Below are positions 36,826 to 46,198 of a stretch of DNA of 48,700 bases, piece by piece. The stretch comes from an uncultured Lachnospiraceae bacterium. GTDB lineage: Bacteria > Bacillota > Clostridia > Lachnospirales > Lachnospiraceae. The stretch is from NCBI GenBank assembly GCA_946407725.1, contig CAMJPM010000011.1:1-48700 (forward strand), read 5' to 3'. Under the pieces are notes generated by a model that was not told the origin of the DNA, searched no databases, and saw only the letters and a list, made by a program, of their open reading frames with translations. Numbering within the stretch: the stretch's first letter is position 1; each line of letters begins with the position of its first letter. Position numbers and translations under genes: made by a program.

Positions 36826-37800
36826 ATGAAGAAAAAGAGTACCTTCAGCTATGCAAGATATGGATACATTTTCAGTATTCCGTTCCTGCTTGCATTTCTT
36901 ATTTTTTCACTTTATCCTACACTCTATACGGCGGTTATAGGCTTTACCGACCTGAAGGGAATAGGCAATACCACAATCCATTTTCTTAAGGATGATCCTT
37001 TTGCGAATTACAAAGCCATTCTGGCCAGCGATACCTTCCAGATCGCTTTTAAGAACACCATCAAGCTGTGGATATGCAATTTCATTCCCCAGCTGGCACT
37101 GGCATTACTGCTTGCAGCCTGGTTTACCAACGTAAGGACAAAGATTCCCGGCGAGGGCGCTTTCAAGGTTATGTTTTACATGCCGAACATTATCACAGCC
37201 GCAACGGTTGCGATTCTGTTCTACTCTCTGTTCGGCTATCCTATGGGTCCCGTAAATGACCTTCTGGTGCGGTTCGGATTTTTGAAAGAGCCTTTTTATT
37301 TCACCAATAATAAAGAGGCATCCCAGAACATAGTAATATTCATTCAAACCTGGATGTGGTACGGCTATACCATGATCATTCTGATTTCCGGAATTTTAGG
37401 CATAAGCCCTGAGATATTTGAGGCGGCCGACGTTGACGGCGCCAATGGCTGGCAGATTTTCTGGATGATCACAATACCAAATATTAAAACAATCCTGCTC
37501 TTTACCCTTGTCACAAGCCTTATAGGCGGATTGAACATGTTCGATATCCCGAGGCTTTTCATGAACGGAGGACCTGACAACGCAACCATGACGGTGGGCG
37601 TGTTCATATATAAACAGGCCTTCAGCGGAGGATACCTGTATAACAGGGCTGCCGCTACGAGCATGATAATGTTCATGATAATAGTGGCGGTTTCATCCCT
37701 TCTTTTCTATCTGTTAAGGGATAAAGAAGAGGAGGAACTTAAAAAGATAAAGAAGCAGCAGATCAAGGCTATGAAATTAAAGATGAAGGAGGCAAAGTGA
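36826..37800 (+). CDS. Carbohydrate ABC transporter permease, MalF type
   Basis: A 324-aa permease with six membrane helices. The N-terminal YIFSIPFLLAFLIFSLYPTLYT and the cytoplasmic EAA loop EAADVDGANGWQIFWMITIPNI near residue 200 are typical. The C-terminal tail is lysine-rich (KEEEELKKIKKQQIKAMKLKMK). It pairs with the MalG-type gene, whose start overlaps its stop. No ATPase gene is in the locus. Confidence 0.93.
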   Translation: MKKKSTFSYARYGYIFSIPFLLAFLIFSLYPTLYTAVIGFTDLKGIGNTTIHFLKDDPFANYKAILASDTFQIAFKNTIKLWICNFIPQLALALLLAAWFTNVRTKIPGEGAFKVMFYMPNIITAATVAILFYSLFGYPMGPVNDLLVRFGFLKEPFYFTNNKEASQNIVIFIQTWMWYGYTMIILISGILGISPEIFEAADVDGANGWQIFWMITIPNIKTILLFTLVTSLIGGLNMFDIPRLFMNGGPDNATMTVGVFIYKQAFSGGYLYNRAAATSMIMFMIIVAVSSLLFYLLRDKEEEELKKIKKQQIKAMKLKMKEAK

Positions 37801-38636
37801 TGGCAAAGAATCAAAATGTTAAAAAGACCATAATATTTATTATATGCGTCTTTCTGGCTATCCTTAGCCTGTTTCCTTTTGTGATTATGATAGTGAACTC
37901 CACCAGATCCACTACGGAGATCCAGCAGCACGCCGTTTCCCTCATACCCTCGGTTTATTTCAGTAAGAACCTGAAGATACTGCTGGGAAAGAGCTTCAAT
38001 CCCGCTGTTGGTTTTATGAATTCCCTTATCGTATCTATAGGAACCACGGCTCTTGCAACCTACTTTTCCACCCTTACGGCATATGCGCTGGTGGTTTATG
38101 ACTGGAAGTTCAGGGACGCGTTCTTCAGCTTCATCATGGCCATAATGATGATCCCGGCGCAGATAACCATGATAGGTTTCTATCAGATGGTATATAAGAT
38201 ACATATGACGAATCACCTGTCCATGCTGATATTGCCTGCGATCGCATCGCCATCCATGGTATTCTTCATGAGGCAGTATATGAAACCGGCCCTATCCCTG
38301 GAGATTGTGCAATCTGCCAGAATAGACGGCGCTAAGGAATTCTTTATTTTTAACCACATTGTGCTTCCCATTATGAAGCCCGCTATAGCTACACAGGCTA
38401 TATTCACTTTCGTTTCCAGCTGGAACAACCTCTTCACCCCCCTGATCCTTTTAACGGATCAGAAGAAATACACGCTTCCCATAATGGTTTCGTTGCTCCG
38501 TGGTGACATATATAAGACAGAGTACGGCTCAATTTACTTAGGTCTGACTCTTACGGCCGTTCCGCTGATAGTAGCATATCTCCTGCTTTCAAAGTACATC
38601 ATAGCTGGTGTTGCCCTTGGAAGCGTGAAAGGCTGA
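37800..38636 (+). CDS. Carbohydrate ABC transporter permease, MalG type
   Basis: A 278-aa permease with six helices, the N-terminal LSLFPFVIMIVNSTRST and the EAA-type loop EIVQSARIDGAKEFFIFNHIVLPIMKPAI near residue 180. ATG 37800 overlaps the TGA of the first permease (TGATG) and has GGAGG 7 nt upstream; the GTG three bases earlier is less likely. The protein ends with the family-typical GVALGSVKG. Confidence 0.93.
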   Translation: MAKNQNVKKTIIFIICVFLAILSLFPFVIMIVNSTRSTTEIQQHAVSLIPSVYFSKNLKILLGKSFNPAVGFMNSLIVSIGTTALATYFSTLTAYALVVYDWKFRDAFFSFIMAIMMIPAQITMIGFYQMVYKIHMTNHLSMLILPAIASPSMVFFMRQYMKPALSLEIVQSARIDGAKEFFIFNHIVLPIMKPAIATQAIFTFVSSWNNLFTPLILLTDQKKYTLPIMVSLLRGDIYKTEYGSIYLGLTLTAVPLIVAYLLLSKYIIAGVALGSVKG

Positions 38637-38653
38637 AAAACGATTCTCATCAA

Positions 38654-38697
38654 TCGCCTGTGGCGACAGCTTCCCCCTTGAAAGGGGGAAGCCTTTT
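38654..38697 (+). terminator. Terminator after the permease genes, with repeat-like tail
   Basis: TCGCC-tgt-GGCGA (38654-38666) is followed by GCTTCCCCCTT (38669-38679) pairing with AAGGGGGAAGC (38682-38692) and CTTTT. From memory, very similar TCGCC/CTTCCCCCTT sequences recur in many clostridial genomes, so this may be a dispersed repeat serving as terminator. Confidence 0.75.
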
Positions 38698-38729
38698 ATT
38701 ATAAACATTTAATATAAAAAGGAGGCGGC

Positions 38730-40862
38730 ATGTTAGATAGGAAAACCTGTAGAAAAAAGGCAGAGGAACTTGTGAGTAAAATGACCATCACGGAGGCTGC
38801 ATCCCAGCTTCTTCACCAGTCGCCGGCCATTGAACGGCTGGGTATACCGGAATACAACTGGTGGAGCGAGGGACTGCACGGAGTGGCCAGAGCCGGGATT
38901 GCCACTGTTTTCCCACAGGCAATAGGAATGGCCGCATCCTTTGATGAAGCATTTCTTGGAAAAGAAGCTGACGTGATAGCCACGGAAGCCAGGGCAAAAT
39001 ACAATGCCGCCAGCAGAAGGGACGACAGGGATATATATAAGGGACTGACCTATTGGAGTCCCAACATAAATATCTTCAGGGATCCCAGATGGGGGCGGGG
39101 CCATGAGACCTATGGAGAGGATCCCCTTCTCACGGAAAAGATGGGAAATTCCTTCATCAAGGGCCTTCAGGGAGACGGAAAAAGCGGCTTTTTAAAGATA
39201 GCTGCCTGTGCCAAGCACTATGCGGTGCATTCGGGGCCGGAAGCTCTGAGACATGGCTTTGACGTATCCCCTTCCGAAAAGGATCTTAACGAGACCTACC
39301 TTCCTGCCTTTAAGGGCGCAGTAAAGGAAGCGGGAGTAGAGGCTGTGATGACGGCTTATAACAGCGTTTTCGGAGAGCCCTGCTCCGCAAATGACCGGCT
39401 CATAAACGAGATTCTGAAGAAGGAATGGGGATTTGAGGGGCATATCGTATCTGACTGCTGGGCAGTCAGGGATATCCACGAGAGCCATCATTTTACAAAA
39501 AGACCCCAGGATTCTGCGGCCATTGCGGTAAAACGGGGCTGTGACCTGAACTGCGGATGCACCTACGAGTACCTGATGATGGCTTATGATGAGGGACTCG
39601 TTACGGAAGAGGAGATCCGCACTGCAGCAATAAGGGTCTTCACCACCAGGTATCTTCTGGGAATGTTTGAAGAAAAGGATCCCTACGGCGATATTCCTTA
39701 TTCCGTGGTCAATTGCGAAGAACACCATGCCCTGGCTTTAGAAGCCGCAAGGAAATCCATGGTGCTCTTAAAAAATGACGGTATCCTTCCAATAGATAAA
39801 AACAAGATAAGCTCCGTGGCCGTGATAGGTCCCAACGCGTATAGTGCAAAGGCTCTCTATGGGAATTACAACGGAGACAGCGGAAGGTGGTGCACAAACT
39901 TAGACGGCATAAGAGCCGCTTTGGAAGATGACGTCAGGCTTTACTACAGCAAGGGATGCGATATCGTGGATGAAAAAGAAGATCCTCTGGCAAAGCCCGG
40001 GAAATACTTAAGCGAGGCTGAGGAGATAGCCTCAATAAGCGATGTTACCATACTCTGTCTGGGACTTGACGCAGATCTGGAAGGAGAAGAGGGAGACACT
40101 GGAAATGCCTTTGCATCCGGGGACAAGATGGATCTTCTTCTGACATTGCCCCAAAGGAAGCTCTGTGACAGGATCCTCTCTCTTGGAAAGCCAGTTGTTA
40201 TTGTGATAAACAGTGGAAGTGCATTGGATCTCTCTGCTTATGAAGACAAGTCATCGGCCATAATTCAGGCCTGGTACAGCGGTGAAGCAGGGGGAGAAGC
40301 CCTTGCAGATATACTTTTCGGGCGTGTGAGTCCTTCCGGAAAGCTGCCTCTCACTTTCTATTATAATGACAACGCTCTTCCTGAATTCACGGACTATCAC
40401 ATGGCAGGCCGTACTTACAAGTTCCTTAAGGATAAACCCTGGTATCCCTTTGGATACGGTCTTTCCTATACGGAGTTCGCTTATGAAAATACGGAAGCCG
40501 ATGTGACGGAAAACGGGGTCAGGATAAAGACAGACATAAAAAATACCGGTTCCTTTGACGCCAACGAGATAGCGGAGGTTTACATAAGATATGAAGAACA
40601 GGCCTTTGAAAAGCCGGTCCATCATCTGGCGGATTTCAAGTCTTTGTTAATTAAAGCCGGGTCTATGGAGACCGTTATGTTTGACCTCCCCTTATCGCGC
40701 TTTGCATCTGTCCTGGAAGACGGAAAAGAAGCCGTTCTGGATGGACAGTATACCGTGTTCATCGGAGGAACCCAGCCGGATCTGAGGAGCTTTGAACTGA
40801 CAGGCAGGAGGCCGGAAGAGATAAGGTTTGAGGTCAGGGACGGGAAAATTGAAAAGTGCTGA
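38730..40862 (+). CDS. Glycoside hydrolase family 3 beta-glucosidase/beta-xylosidase
   Basis: A 710-aa cytoplasmic GH3 enzyme with no signal peptide. The N-terminal barrel has FPQAIGMAASFD, SPNINIFRDPRWGRGHETYGEDP and the nucleophile Asp242 in VSDCWAV. The second domain has the KNDGILPI and GPNA motifs. A fibronectin-III-like C-terminal domain follows (about 590-700). The GRGHETYGEDP form occurs in both beta-glucosidases and beta-xylosidases; the cellobiose phosphorylase next to it favours glucosides. GGAGG precedes the ATG. Confidence 0.92.
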   Translation: MLDRKTCRKKAEELVSKMTITEAASQLLHQSPAIERLGIPEYNWWSEGLHGVARAGIATVFPQAIGMAASFDEAFLGKEADVIATEARAKYNAASRRDDRDIYKGLTYWSPNINIFRDPRWGRGHETYGEDPLLTEKMGNSFIKGLQGDGKSGFLKIAACAKHYAVHSGPEALRHGFDVSPSEKDLNETYLPAFKGAVKEAGVEAVMTAYNSVFGEPCSANDRLINEILKKEWGFEGHIVSDCWAVRDIHESHHFTKRPQDSAAIAVKRGCDLNCGCTYEYLMMAYDEGLVTEEEIRTAAIRVFTTRYLLGMFEEKDPYGDIPYSVVNCEEHHALALEAARKSMVLLKNDGILPIDKNKISSVAVIGPNAYSAKALYGNYNGDSGRWCTNLDGIRAALEDDVRLYYSKGCDIVDEKEDPLAKPGKYLSEAEEIASISDVTILCLGLDADLEGEEGDTGNAFASGDKMDLLLTLPQRKLCDRILSLGKPVVIVINSGSALDLSAYEDKSSAIIQAWYSGEAGGEALADILFGRVSPSGKLPLTFYYNDNALPEFTDYHMAGRTYKFLKDKPWYPFGYGLSYTEFAYENTEADVTENGVRIKTDIKNTGSFDANEIAEVYIRYEEQAFEKPVHHLADFKSLLIKAGSMETVMFDLPLSRFASVLEDGKEAVLDGQYTVFIGGTQPDLRSFELTGRRPEEIRFEVRDGKIEKC

Positions 40863-40925
40863 GGCAGGCAGTAATTAAGCCTTGACGGATAAGGTAAAAA
40901 ACGTTTAAGAGAAAGGAACAAAACC

Positions 40926-43358
40926 ATGCAATACGGACATTTTGATGACAAAGCAAAAGAGTATGTGATAACCACCCCCAGGACGCCCCTGCCCTGGATC
41001 AATTATCTTGGCAGCAGGGAGTTCTTCGGGCTTATCTCAAATACAGCGGGAGGCTATGATTTTTATAAGGATGCAAAGCTCCTCCGCCTTACCAGGTATC
41101 GTTATAACAACTGTCCTTTGGATACGGGAGGCCGTTATTATTACATAAAGGACGGCGATACCATTTTTAATCCCGGATGGCAGCCGGTAAAGACGGAGCT
41201 CGATGAATACGAATGCCGCCACGGCCTGGGATACAGCCGCATAACCGGCACAAAGAACGGTTTGGAAGCGTCCCTTTTAGCCTTTGTTCCTGTAGAGGAT
41301 ACCTGTGAAGTGAACCGGATCACCCTTACGAACAGGTCTTCTGAAAAGAAGGATATAAGTCTTTTCAGCTTCGTGGAGTTCTGCCTGTGGAATGCCGCAG
41401 ATGACAGTTCCAATTTCCAGAGGAACTTCTCCACCGGAGAGGTGGAAGTAGAGGGCGGCACTATTTACCATAAGACCGAGTACAGGGAGAGAAGGAACCA
41501 TTATGCGGTCTATTCCGTGAATAAGGAGATAGAGGGCTTTGATACCAGCAGGGATGCCTTCATTGGTGTGTATAACGGTTTTGACAAGCCGGAAGCAGTT
41601 ATAGAAGGAAAGAGCAGGAACAGTATAGCCCATGGCTGGCAGCCCATAGGAAGCCACCATCTCAAGTGTTCCCTTGCACCCGGAGAGAGCGAAAGCTTCA
41701 TCTTCGTTCTGGGATATTGCGAAAACCCGGTTAATGAGAAGTTCGTTTCTCCCGGCGTTATAAACAAGAAGCCTGCGGAGGCCCTGCTTTCAAAGTATAA
41801 GACAGATGAGCAGGTAGACGGTGCCTTTGATGAATTAAATAAGTACTGGGACAGGCTCCTCTCCGCCTATACTGTAAAAACATCAGACGAAAAGCTGAAC
41901 AGGCTGGTAAACGTCTGGAATCAGTACCAGTGCATGGTGACCTTCAATATGAGCCGAAGCGCCAGCTATTATGAGAGCGGAATGGGAAGAGGAATGGGCT
42001 TCAGGGATTCCTGCCAGGATCTTTTAGGCTTCGTGCACCTGATCCCGGAGAGGGCCAGAGAAAGGATAATTGACATTGCGAACACCCAGTTTGAGGACGG
42101 CAGTACCTATCATCAGTACCAGCCCCTTACTAAAAAGGGCAATGCCGACATAGGCGGCGGTTTCAATGACGATCCGCTTTGGCTGATAGCAGGAACCTGC
42201 GCATACTTAAGGGAGACGGGAGACTTCTCCATCCTTGATGAGAAATGCGCCTTCGACAGCGATTTTTCAAAAGCAGTACCCTTAATGGAGCATCTCCGCA
42301 GGAGCTTTAATTTCACAGATACCCATAAGGGACCCCATGGTCTGCCTCTCATTGGAAGGGCTGACTGGAATGACTGTCTGAACCTGAACTGCTTCTCGGA
42401 GGAGCCGGGTGAAAGCTTCCAGACCTTTGGCCCCAGTGAGGGACCGGTGGCAGAAAGCGTTTTTATCGCCGGAATGTTCGTTAAGTACGGCAAAGAGTAT
42501 GCAGAGCTCTGTGAGGTAAGAGGTCTTAAGGAAGAGGCACAGAAGGTCCTTTCCTCCGTTTCCGAAATGGAGAAGGCCATAGAGGGTGCCGGCTGGGACG
42601 GAGAATGGTTCCTCAGGGCCTATGATGCAAAATCAAATCCGGTGGGAAGCCATGTAAACGAAGAGGGACAGATCTACATCGAGCCCCAGGGTATGTGCAT
42701 CATGGCAGGTGTAGGTACTGAAGACGGCAAGGCTCTCAAAGCCCTGAAGAGTGTGGAGGAAAAGCTGGATACGGAGTACGGCATCGTCCTTCTGCAGCCG
42801 GCCTATACCCGCTACCATGTGGAACTGGGAGAGATCTCATCCTATCCGCCGGGGTACAAGGAAAACGCCGGAATTTTCTGTCATAATAACCCCTGGGTCG
42901 CCTGTGCGGAGACCGTTATGGGACACGGCAACAGGGCCTTTGAGATCTTCAAGAAGACCTGCCCGGTATATCTGGAAGAAAAGAGCGAGATCCACAGGAC
43001 GGAGCCCTATGCCTACTGTCAGATGGTAGCAGGATGCGACGCTCCTACATTTGGAGAGGGAAAGAACAGCTGGCTTACGGGAACAGCTGCCTGGACCTTT
43101 ACCACCATAAGCCAGTACATACTTGGAATAAAGCCTTCATTAAAGGGACTTATGGTAGATCCCTGCATACCTTCATTCCTGAAGAGCTACAGCGTAGACA
43201 GGATCTACAGAGGGGTTACTTATCATATAACCATCGAAAATCCCGATGGATCCGAGCATGGCGTAAAGTCTGTGACGGTTAACGGTAAGAGTGTGGAGGG
43301 AAATCTGATCCCGCCCGTTACGGACGCTAAAGAGGCAGAAGTTAAAGTGGTTATGTAA
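40926..43358 (+). CDS. Cellobiose phosphorylase (GH94)
   Basis: An 810-aa protein with the full cellobiose phosphorylase signature: [24 protein letters not shown] at the start, [21 protein letters not shown] with [28 protein letters not shown], and the catalytic acid Asp483 in [10 protein letters not shown]. It splits cellobiose with phosphate to glucose 1-phosphate and glucose, saving ATP. There is no signal peptide. It closely resembles the clostridial enzyme. It is 63 nt after the GH3 gene, in one transcription unit with the transporter. Confidence 0.95.
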   Translation: MQYGHFDDKAKEYVITTPRTPLPWINYLGSREFFGLISNTAGGYDFYKDAKLLRLTRYRYNNCPLDTGGRYYYIKDGDTIFNPGWQPVKTELDEYECRHGLGYSRITGTKNGLEASLLAFVPVEDTCEVNRITLTNRSSEKKDISLFSFVEFCLWNAADDSSNFQRNFSTGEVEVEGGTIYHKTEYRERRNHYAVYSVNKEIEGFDTSRDAFIGVYNGFDKPEAVIEGKSRNSIAHGWQPIGSHHLKCSLAPGESESFIFVLGYCENPVNEKFVSPGVINKKPAEALLSKYKTDEQVDGAFDELNKYWDRLLSAYTVKTSDEKLNRLVNVWNQYQCMVTFNMSRSASYYESGMGRGMGFRDSCQDLLGFVHLIPERARERIIDIANTQFEDGSTYHQYQPLTKKGNADIGGGFNDDPLWLIAGTCAYLRETGDFSILDEKCAFDSDFSKAVPLMEHLRRSFNFTDTHKGPHGLPLIGRADWNDCLNLNCFSEEPGESFQTFGPSEGPVAESVFIAGMFVKYGKEYAELCEVRGLKEEAQKVLSSVSEMEKAIEGAGWDGEWFLRAYDAKSNPVGSHVNEEGQIYIEPQGMCIMAGVGTEDGKALKALKSVEEKLDTEYGIVLLQPAYTRYHVELGEISSYPPGYKENAGIFCHNNPWVACAETVMGHGNRAFEIFKKTCPVYLEEKSEIHRTEPYAYCQMVAGCDAPTFGEGKNSWLTGTAAWTFTTISQYILGIKPSLKGLMVDPCIPSFLKSYSVDRIYRGVTYHITIENPDGSEHGVKSVTVNGKSVEGNLIPPVTDAKEAEVKVVM

Positions 43359-43360
43359 AC

Positions 43361-43441
43361 CGCTTGGCATTTTGTCCGGATTTATTCCGGAATATAATTT
43401 CACGCGGGCAGATTTTCTGCCCGCAAGTTGTCTGTCAAGCG
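43361..43441 (+). repeat. Three-way-junction hairpins after the GH94 gene
   Basis: The outer stem CGCTTG (43361-43366) pairs with CAAGCG (43436-43441). It encloses TCCGGA-tttat-TCCGGA (43375-43391) and a perfect 9-bp hairpin GCGGGCAGA-ttt-TCTGCCCGC (43404-43424). The short TTGGTTTT after the outer stem could make it a terminator. Confidence 0.55.
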
Positions 43442-43477
43442 TTGGTTTTAAGTTATTGAGAACCGTCCCGTGGGGAA

Positions 43478-43503
43478 GCGAACTTTAAATGGCGTGGCTC
43501 TTG
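43478..43503 (+). repeat. Leader element, copy 3 (upstream of the LysM protein)
   Basis: It differs from copy 1 at three positions (GAACTTT for GAACCTT, and the final TTG for TCA). It ends 21 nt before ATG 43525. The GGAGG ribosome binding site lies between. The preceding GGGGAAG is 9 nt before the internal ATG 43489. Confidence 0.78.
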
Positions 43504-43524
43504 GAATTATGGAGGGAGCAAAAA

Positions 43525-44441
43525 ATGGATAAAAAAGAGATTATTCGGCAGCATTATCATTTCTGCTGACAGTATTGGTGATTGTGGCAGGCTTTTCCGT
43601 ACAGGTGCCGGCTGAAGGATTGTCCGGGACTGCATATCAGGTTCAGAAAAACGACAGTCTTTATAAGATTGCCGGGACACAGCTTGGATCCGGAGACAGA
43701 TGGACTGAAATATACGAACTGAATAAGGATGCGATAAAGGATCCGTTCATCATCTATACCGGGCAGATATTTTCGCTTCCGGCATCCGGACAGGATCTGT
43801 CTGATGCCCGGGGAATCACGGCTGATGATATTCCGGCTGCAGAGGAGAATAAACCGGACGAACAGAAAGAAGCCGACAAATATGCAGAGCAGCTTTATGA
43901 TGCGGCAAAAAAAGCAGAACCCGGTATTACCGTTGTTCTTAAAGCGCTGGAATCGGACAAGGCTCACCTTGAGGGGCTGGAACACTGTCTGAAATCAGTT
44001 GAGAGCACAAGCCGGAAGATATTGACGAATGCTCATGATATGGAGATATCACCTGAGGAAGCTTCAAAAATTATCAATGATTCCCTAAGATACACATTTG
44101 TGATCAATGATCAGGACTATGTTGAGACAACCAGACTTATTACAGATACTCTTATTGCCTGTGGCTACTCTATAGTTAAGTTTAAGAATTATTGGGCCAA
44201 AAAAGATGTGGCATATCAGGGAATAAACGCCCTGTTTAAGACTAAAGAAGGAGTGATCTTTGAACTTCAGTTTCATACCACTGTTTCCTATTACACAAAG
44301 GGAGAAAAGACCCATGGGTATTATGAGATAATGAGAAGTGAGACCGCTTCGGAGAAAGAAAAGGCCGAGGCAAGTAAAAAGCAGGATGCGGAATTTGCGC
44401 TGATCCCGGTGCCGGAGGGGGCGGAGATGCTTTCATATTAA
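43525..44441 (+). CDS. Secreted LysM protein with RelA/SpoT-like domain; reading frame broken in the signal peptide
   Basis: From ATG 43525 (GGAGG upstream) the frame stops after 14 codons. The main frame is open from 43533 to 44441. One extra A in the A6 run at 43531-43536 would join them into an export signal (MDKKRDYSAALSFLLTVLVI...), giving about 305 aa. The mature part has a LysM wall-binding domain (GTAYQVQKNDSLYKIAG) and an acidic linker. The C-terminal region has the pattern DSLRYTF, AYQGIN, FELQFHT, THGYYEIMR and IPVPEG. I read this as the RelA/SpoT-like nucleotidyltransferase fold known from alarmone synthetases and some toxins. Without the frameshift, translation could start only at TTG 43575 or later. 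Confidence 0.7.
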
Positions 44442-44465
44442 GGGAAGGAGCGGAAAGGATATTTT

Positions 44466-44651
44466 ATGGATGAAAAACCAAGATATTATAAATTTGTTTT
44501 AGGCAGCGTCATAGTCAGACGTATAGGAGACAAAATAGAAAAAAAAGGTAAAAACGGTTTGTGGGAAGATGCCGGAAACCTTGCCTGGCGCTTTTCACGT
44601 GACGACGATTCACTGATCGAGATAAGCGAAAAAGAAGTCATGTCTTCCTGA
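44466..44651 (+). CDS. Small hypothetical protein (61 aa)
   Basis: A 61-residue charged protein with no signal peptide or membrane helix, probably a small beta-rich domain (YYKFVLGSVIVRRIGD, GLWEDAGNLAWRF, DDSLIEISEKEV). GGAAAGG precedes the ATG. It starts 24 nt after the LysM/RelA-SpoT-like gene, so the two are cotranscribed. Small proteins with this WEDAG...EISEEE pattern seem, from memory, to be widespread in Lachnospiraceae and are uncharacterised. A protective partner for the upstream toxin-like domain is possible but unproven. Confidence 0.72.
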   Translation: MDEKPRYYKFVLGSVIVRRIGDKIEKKGKNGLWEDAGNLAWRFSRDDDSLIEISEKEVMSS

Positions 44652-44655
44652 AAAG

Positions 44656-44684
44656 TAGACATAAAAGGGGGTTTTTGGTAAAAT
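44656..44684 (+). promoter_or_regulatory. Promoter placed directly at the start of the HtrA-like gene
   Basis: TAGACA (44656-44661), a 17-nt spacer and TAAAAT (44679-44684) match the consensus at five of six positions each. The predicted transcription start is about 4 nt before ATG 44695, and there is no Shine-Dalgarno sequence at the right distance, so the mRNA would be almost leaderless. Confidence 0.55.
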
Positions 44685-44694
44685 ATAAAAATCT

Positions 44695-46146
44695 ATGGAC
44701 GAAAATAATTCTTCTGAATATCAGTTTATAAAAGAGACCATAAAGGATAGACCCGTCAATAAAAGGAGGGTCATTCTCCGTATCCTTATGGTCATTATCT
44801 GTGCCCTTCTTTTCGGGGCTGTTTCCGCCAGCGTTTTCCTTATGACAGTGAACCATTATATGCCCGCAGAAAAAGAGATCTCTGCGCTTCCCGTGAATAT
44901 TCCAAGGGATGATGATGTGGAAGCCGTAAGCGAGGACAGGACTGAAACCGAGGAAACAACTGAAGCCTCCACGGAGGAAGAGGCTGATATTACCGAAGCC
45001 TCCGAAGAAGCCTCTGAAGAAGCCTCTGAAGAAGCCTCTGCAGAGGCTGTATCAGAGAACGATACTGACAGTGCTTCTGCCGGGACTCCGGATGACAGTT
45101 CTGCCGAAACCGAAGCTCCCCGTAACATTTCCTATATCACGGAGCATGTTTCCCTCTCTGTTGAGGACTATAAGAGTCTCTACCGGACACTTAAAAATGT
45201 CGCAGCCGAAGCAGGCAGATCAATTGTCACCGTCACCACCATTACCAGTGATAAGGACTGGTTTGAAAACTCCTATGAAAATGCAGACAGCCTTGCAGGA
45301 CTTATTGTCGCAAATAACGGAAAGGATCTTCTGATCCTGTCTGAAATTCCCAGTATTGGTGAAGATACAGAGCTGAACGTGACCTTTGCAGACAATATCA
45401 CTCTTCCCGGTGAAGTGAAATCCACGGACAGCGATACCGGACTTGCCATAATCTCGGTTCTCTTAAGCTCCATTCCGGATGAAACAAAAGATGCCATTTC
45501 CGAGGCTGAGCTGGGCAACTCCAGAGGCACAAATGTGGTAGGCATTCCCGTGATGGCTCTCGGCAGTCCTTTAGGTATCCAGGGAAGCCAGTGTTTCGGA
45601 AGAACCACCTCAAACCAGCGTGAGATCTCCATGCCTGACAGGAATGTTCACGTTCTCAGCACGGATATTTACGGAAGCGGCAATGCAACCGGAGTGATCA
45701 CGGACTACGACGGAAAGATCCTCGGTATTATCGCCCAGAATACTGCCCTTGAGGATGCGCCTAATCTCCTTTCCGCCTATGCCATATCGGATCTCAAGGA
45801 TTTGATAGAAAAGCTTTCAAACGGGTCCTCCGAAACATATCTGGGAATTTACGGTACCGACGTCACCTCTTCCATAAACGAGGAACAGGGGGTTCCATTA
45901 GGATTTTATGTTACAAAGGTAGCCCTTGATTCCCCGGCAATGTCCGCTGGAATACAGAGCGGAGACGTAATCACCAGACTCGGGACTGTTGATATAGAGA
46001 AAGCCCGTGACTACATGGAACAGATGCTTAAATATCAGCCGGGAGATGAAGCGGTTATCACGGTGGAAAGATATTCCCAGGGTGAATTCCAGGAAATGAC
46101 TTTCGAAGTGAATTTTGACGATGCCGCAGATCACAGTGCCAGTTGA
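44695..46146 (+). CDS. Membrane-anchored HtrA-like pseudoprotease with PDZ domain
   Basis: A 483-aa protein with a cytoplasmic N-terminus (1-25), one membrane helix (about 27-50), and a Glu/Ala/Ser/Thr-rich spacer (about 60-140, with repeated EASE). A trypsin-like HtrA domain (about 145-375) and a PDZ domain (about 385-475; GFYVTKVALDSPAMSAGIQSGDVITRLG) follow. The catalytic Ser of GNSGG is Ala331 (GNATG), and no His is seen at the usual TNxHV position (LLILSEIPSI). It is therefore probably not a protease but a sensor or scaffold at the cell surface. Confidence 0.85.
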   Translation: MDENNSSEYQFIKETIKDRPVNKRRVILRILMVIICALLFGAVSASVFLMTVNHYMPAEKEISALPVNIPRDDDVEAVSEDRTETEETTEASTEEEADITEASEEASEEASEEASAEAVSENDTDSASAGTPDDSSAETEAPRNISYITEHVSLSVEDYKSLYRTLKNVAAEAGRSIVTVTTITSDKDWFENSYENADSLAGLIVANNGKDLLILSEIPSIGEDTELNVTFADNITLPGEVKSTDSDTGLAIISVLLSSIPDETKDAISEAELGNSRGTNVVGIPVMALGSPLGIQGSQCFGRTTSNQREISMPDRNVHVLSTDIYGSGNATGVITDYDGKILGIIAQNTALEDAPNLLSAYAISDLKDLIEKLSNGSSETYLGIYGTDVTSSINEEQGVPLGFYVTKVALDSPAMSAGIQSGDVITRLGTVDIEKARDYMEQMLKYQPGDEAVITVERYSQGEFQEMTFEVNFDDAADHSAS

Positions 46147-46198
46147 AGGTATCGCAATATCACAAATATTTGATGTGTGATGTCCCCCGGCGAGGGGA

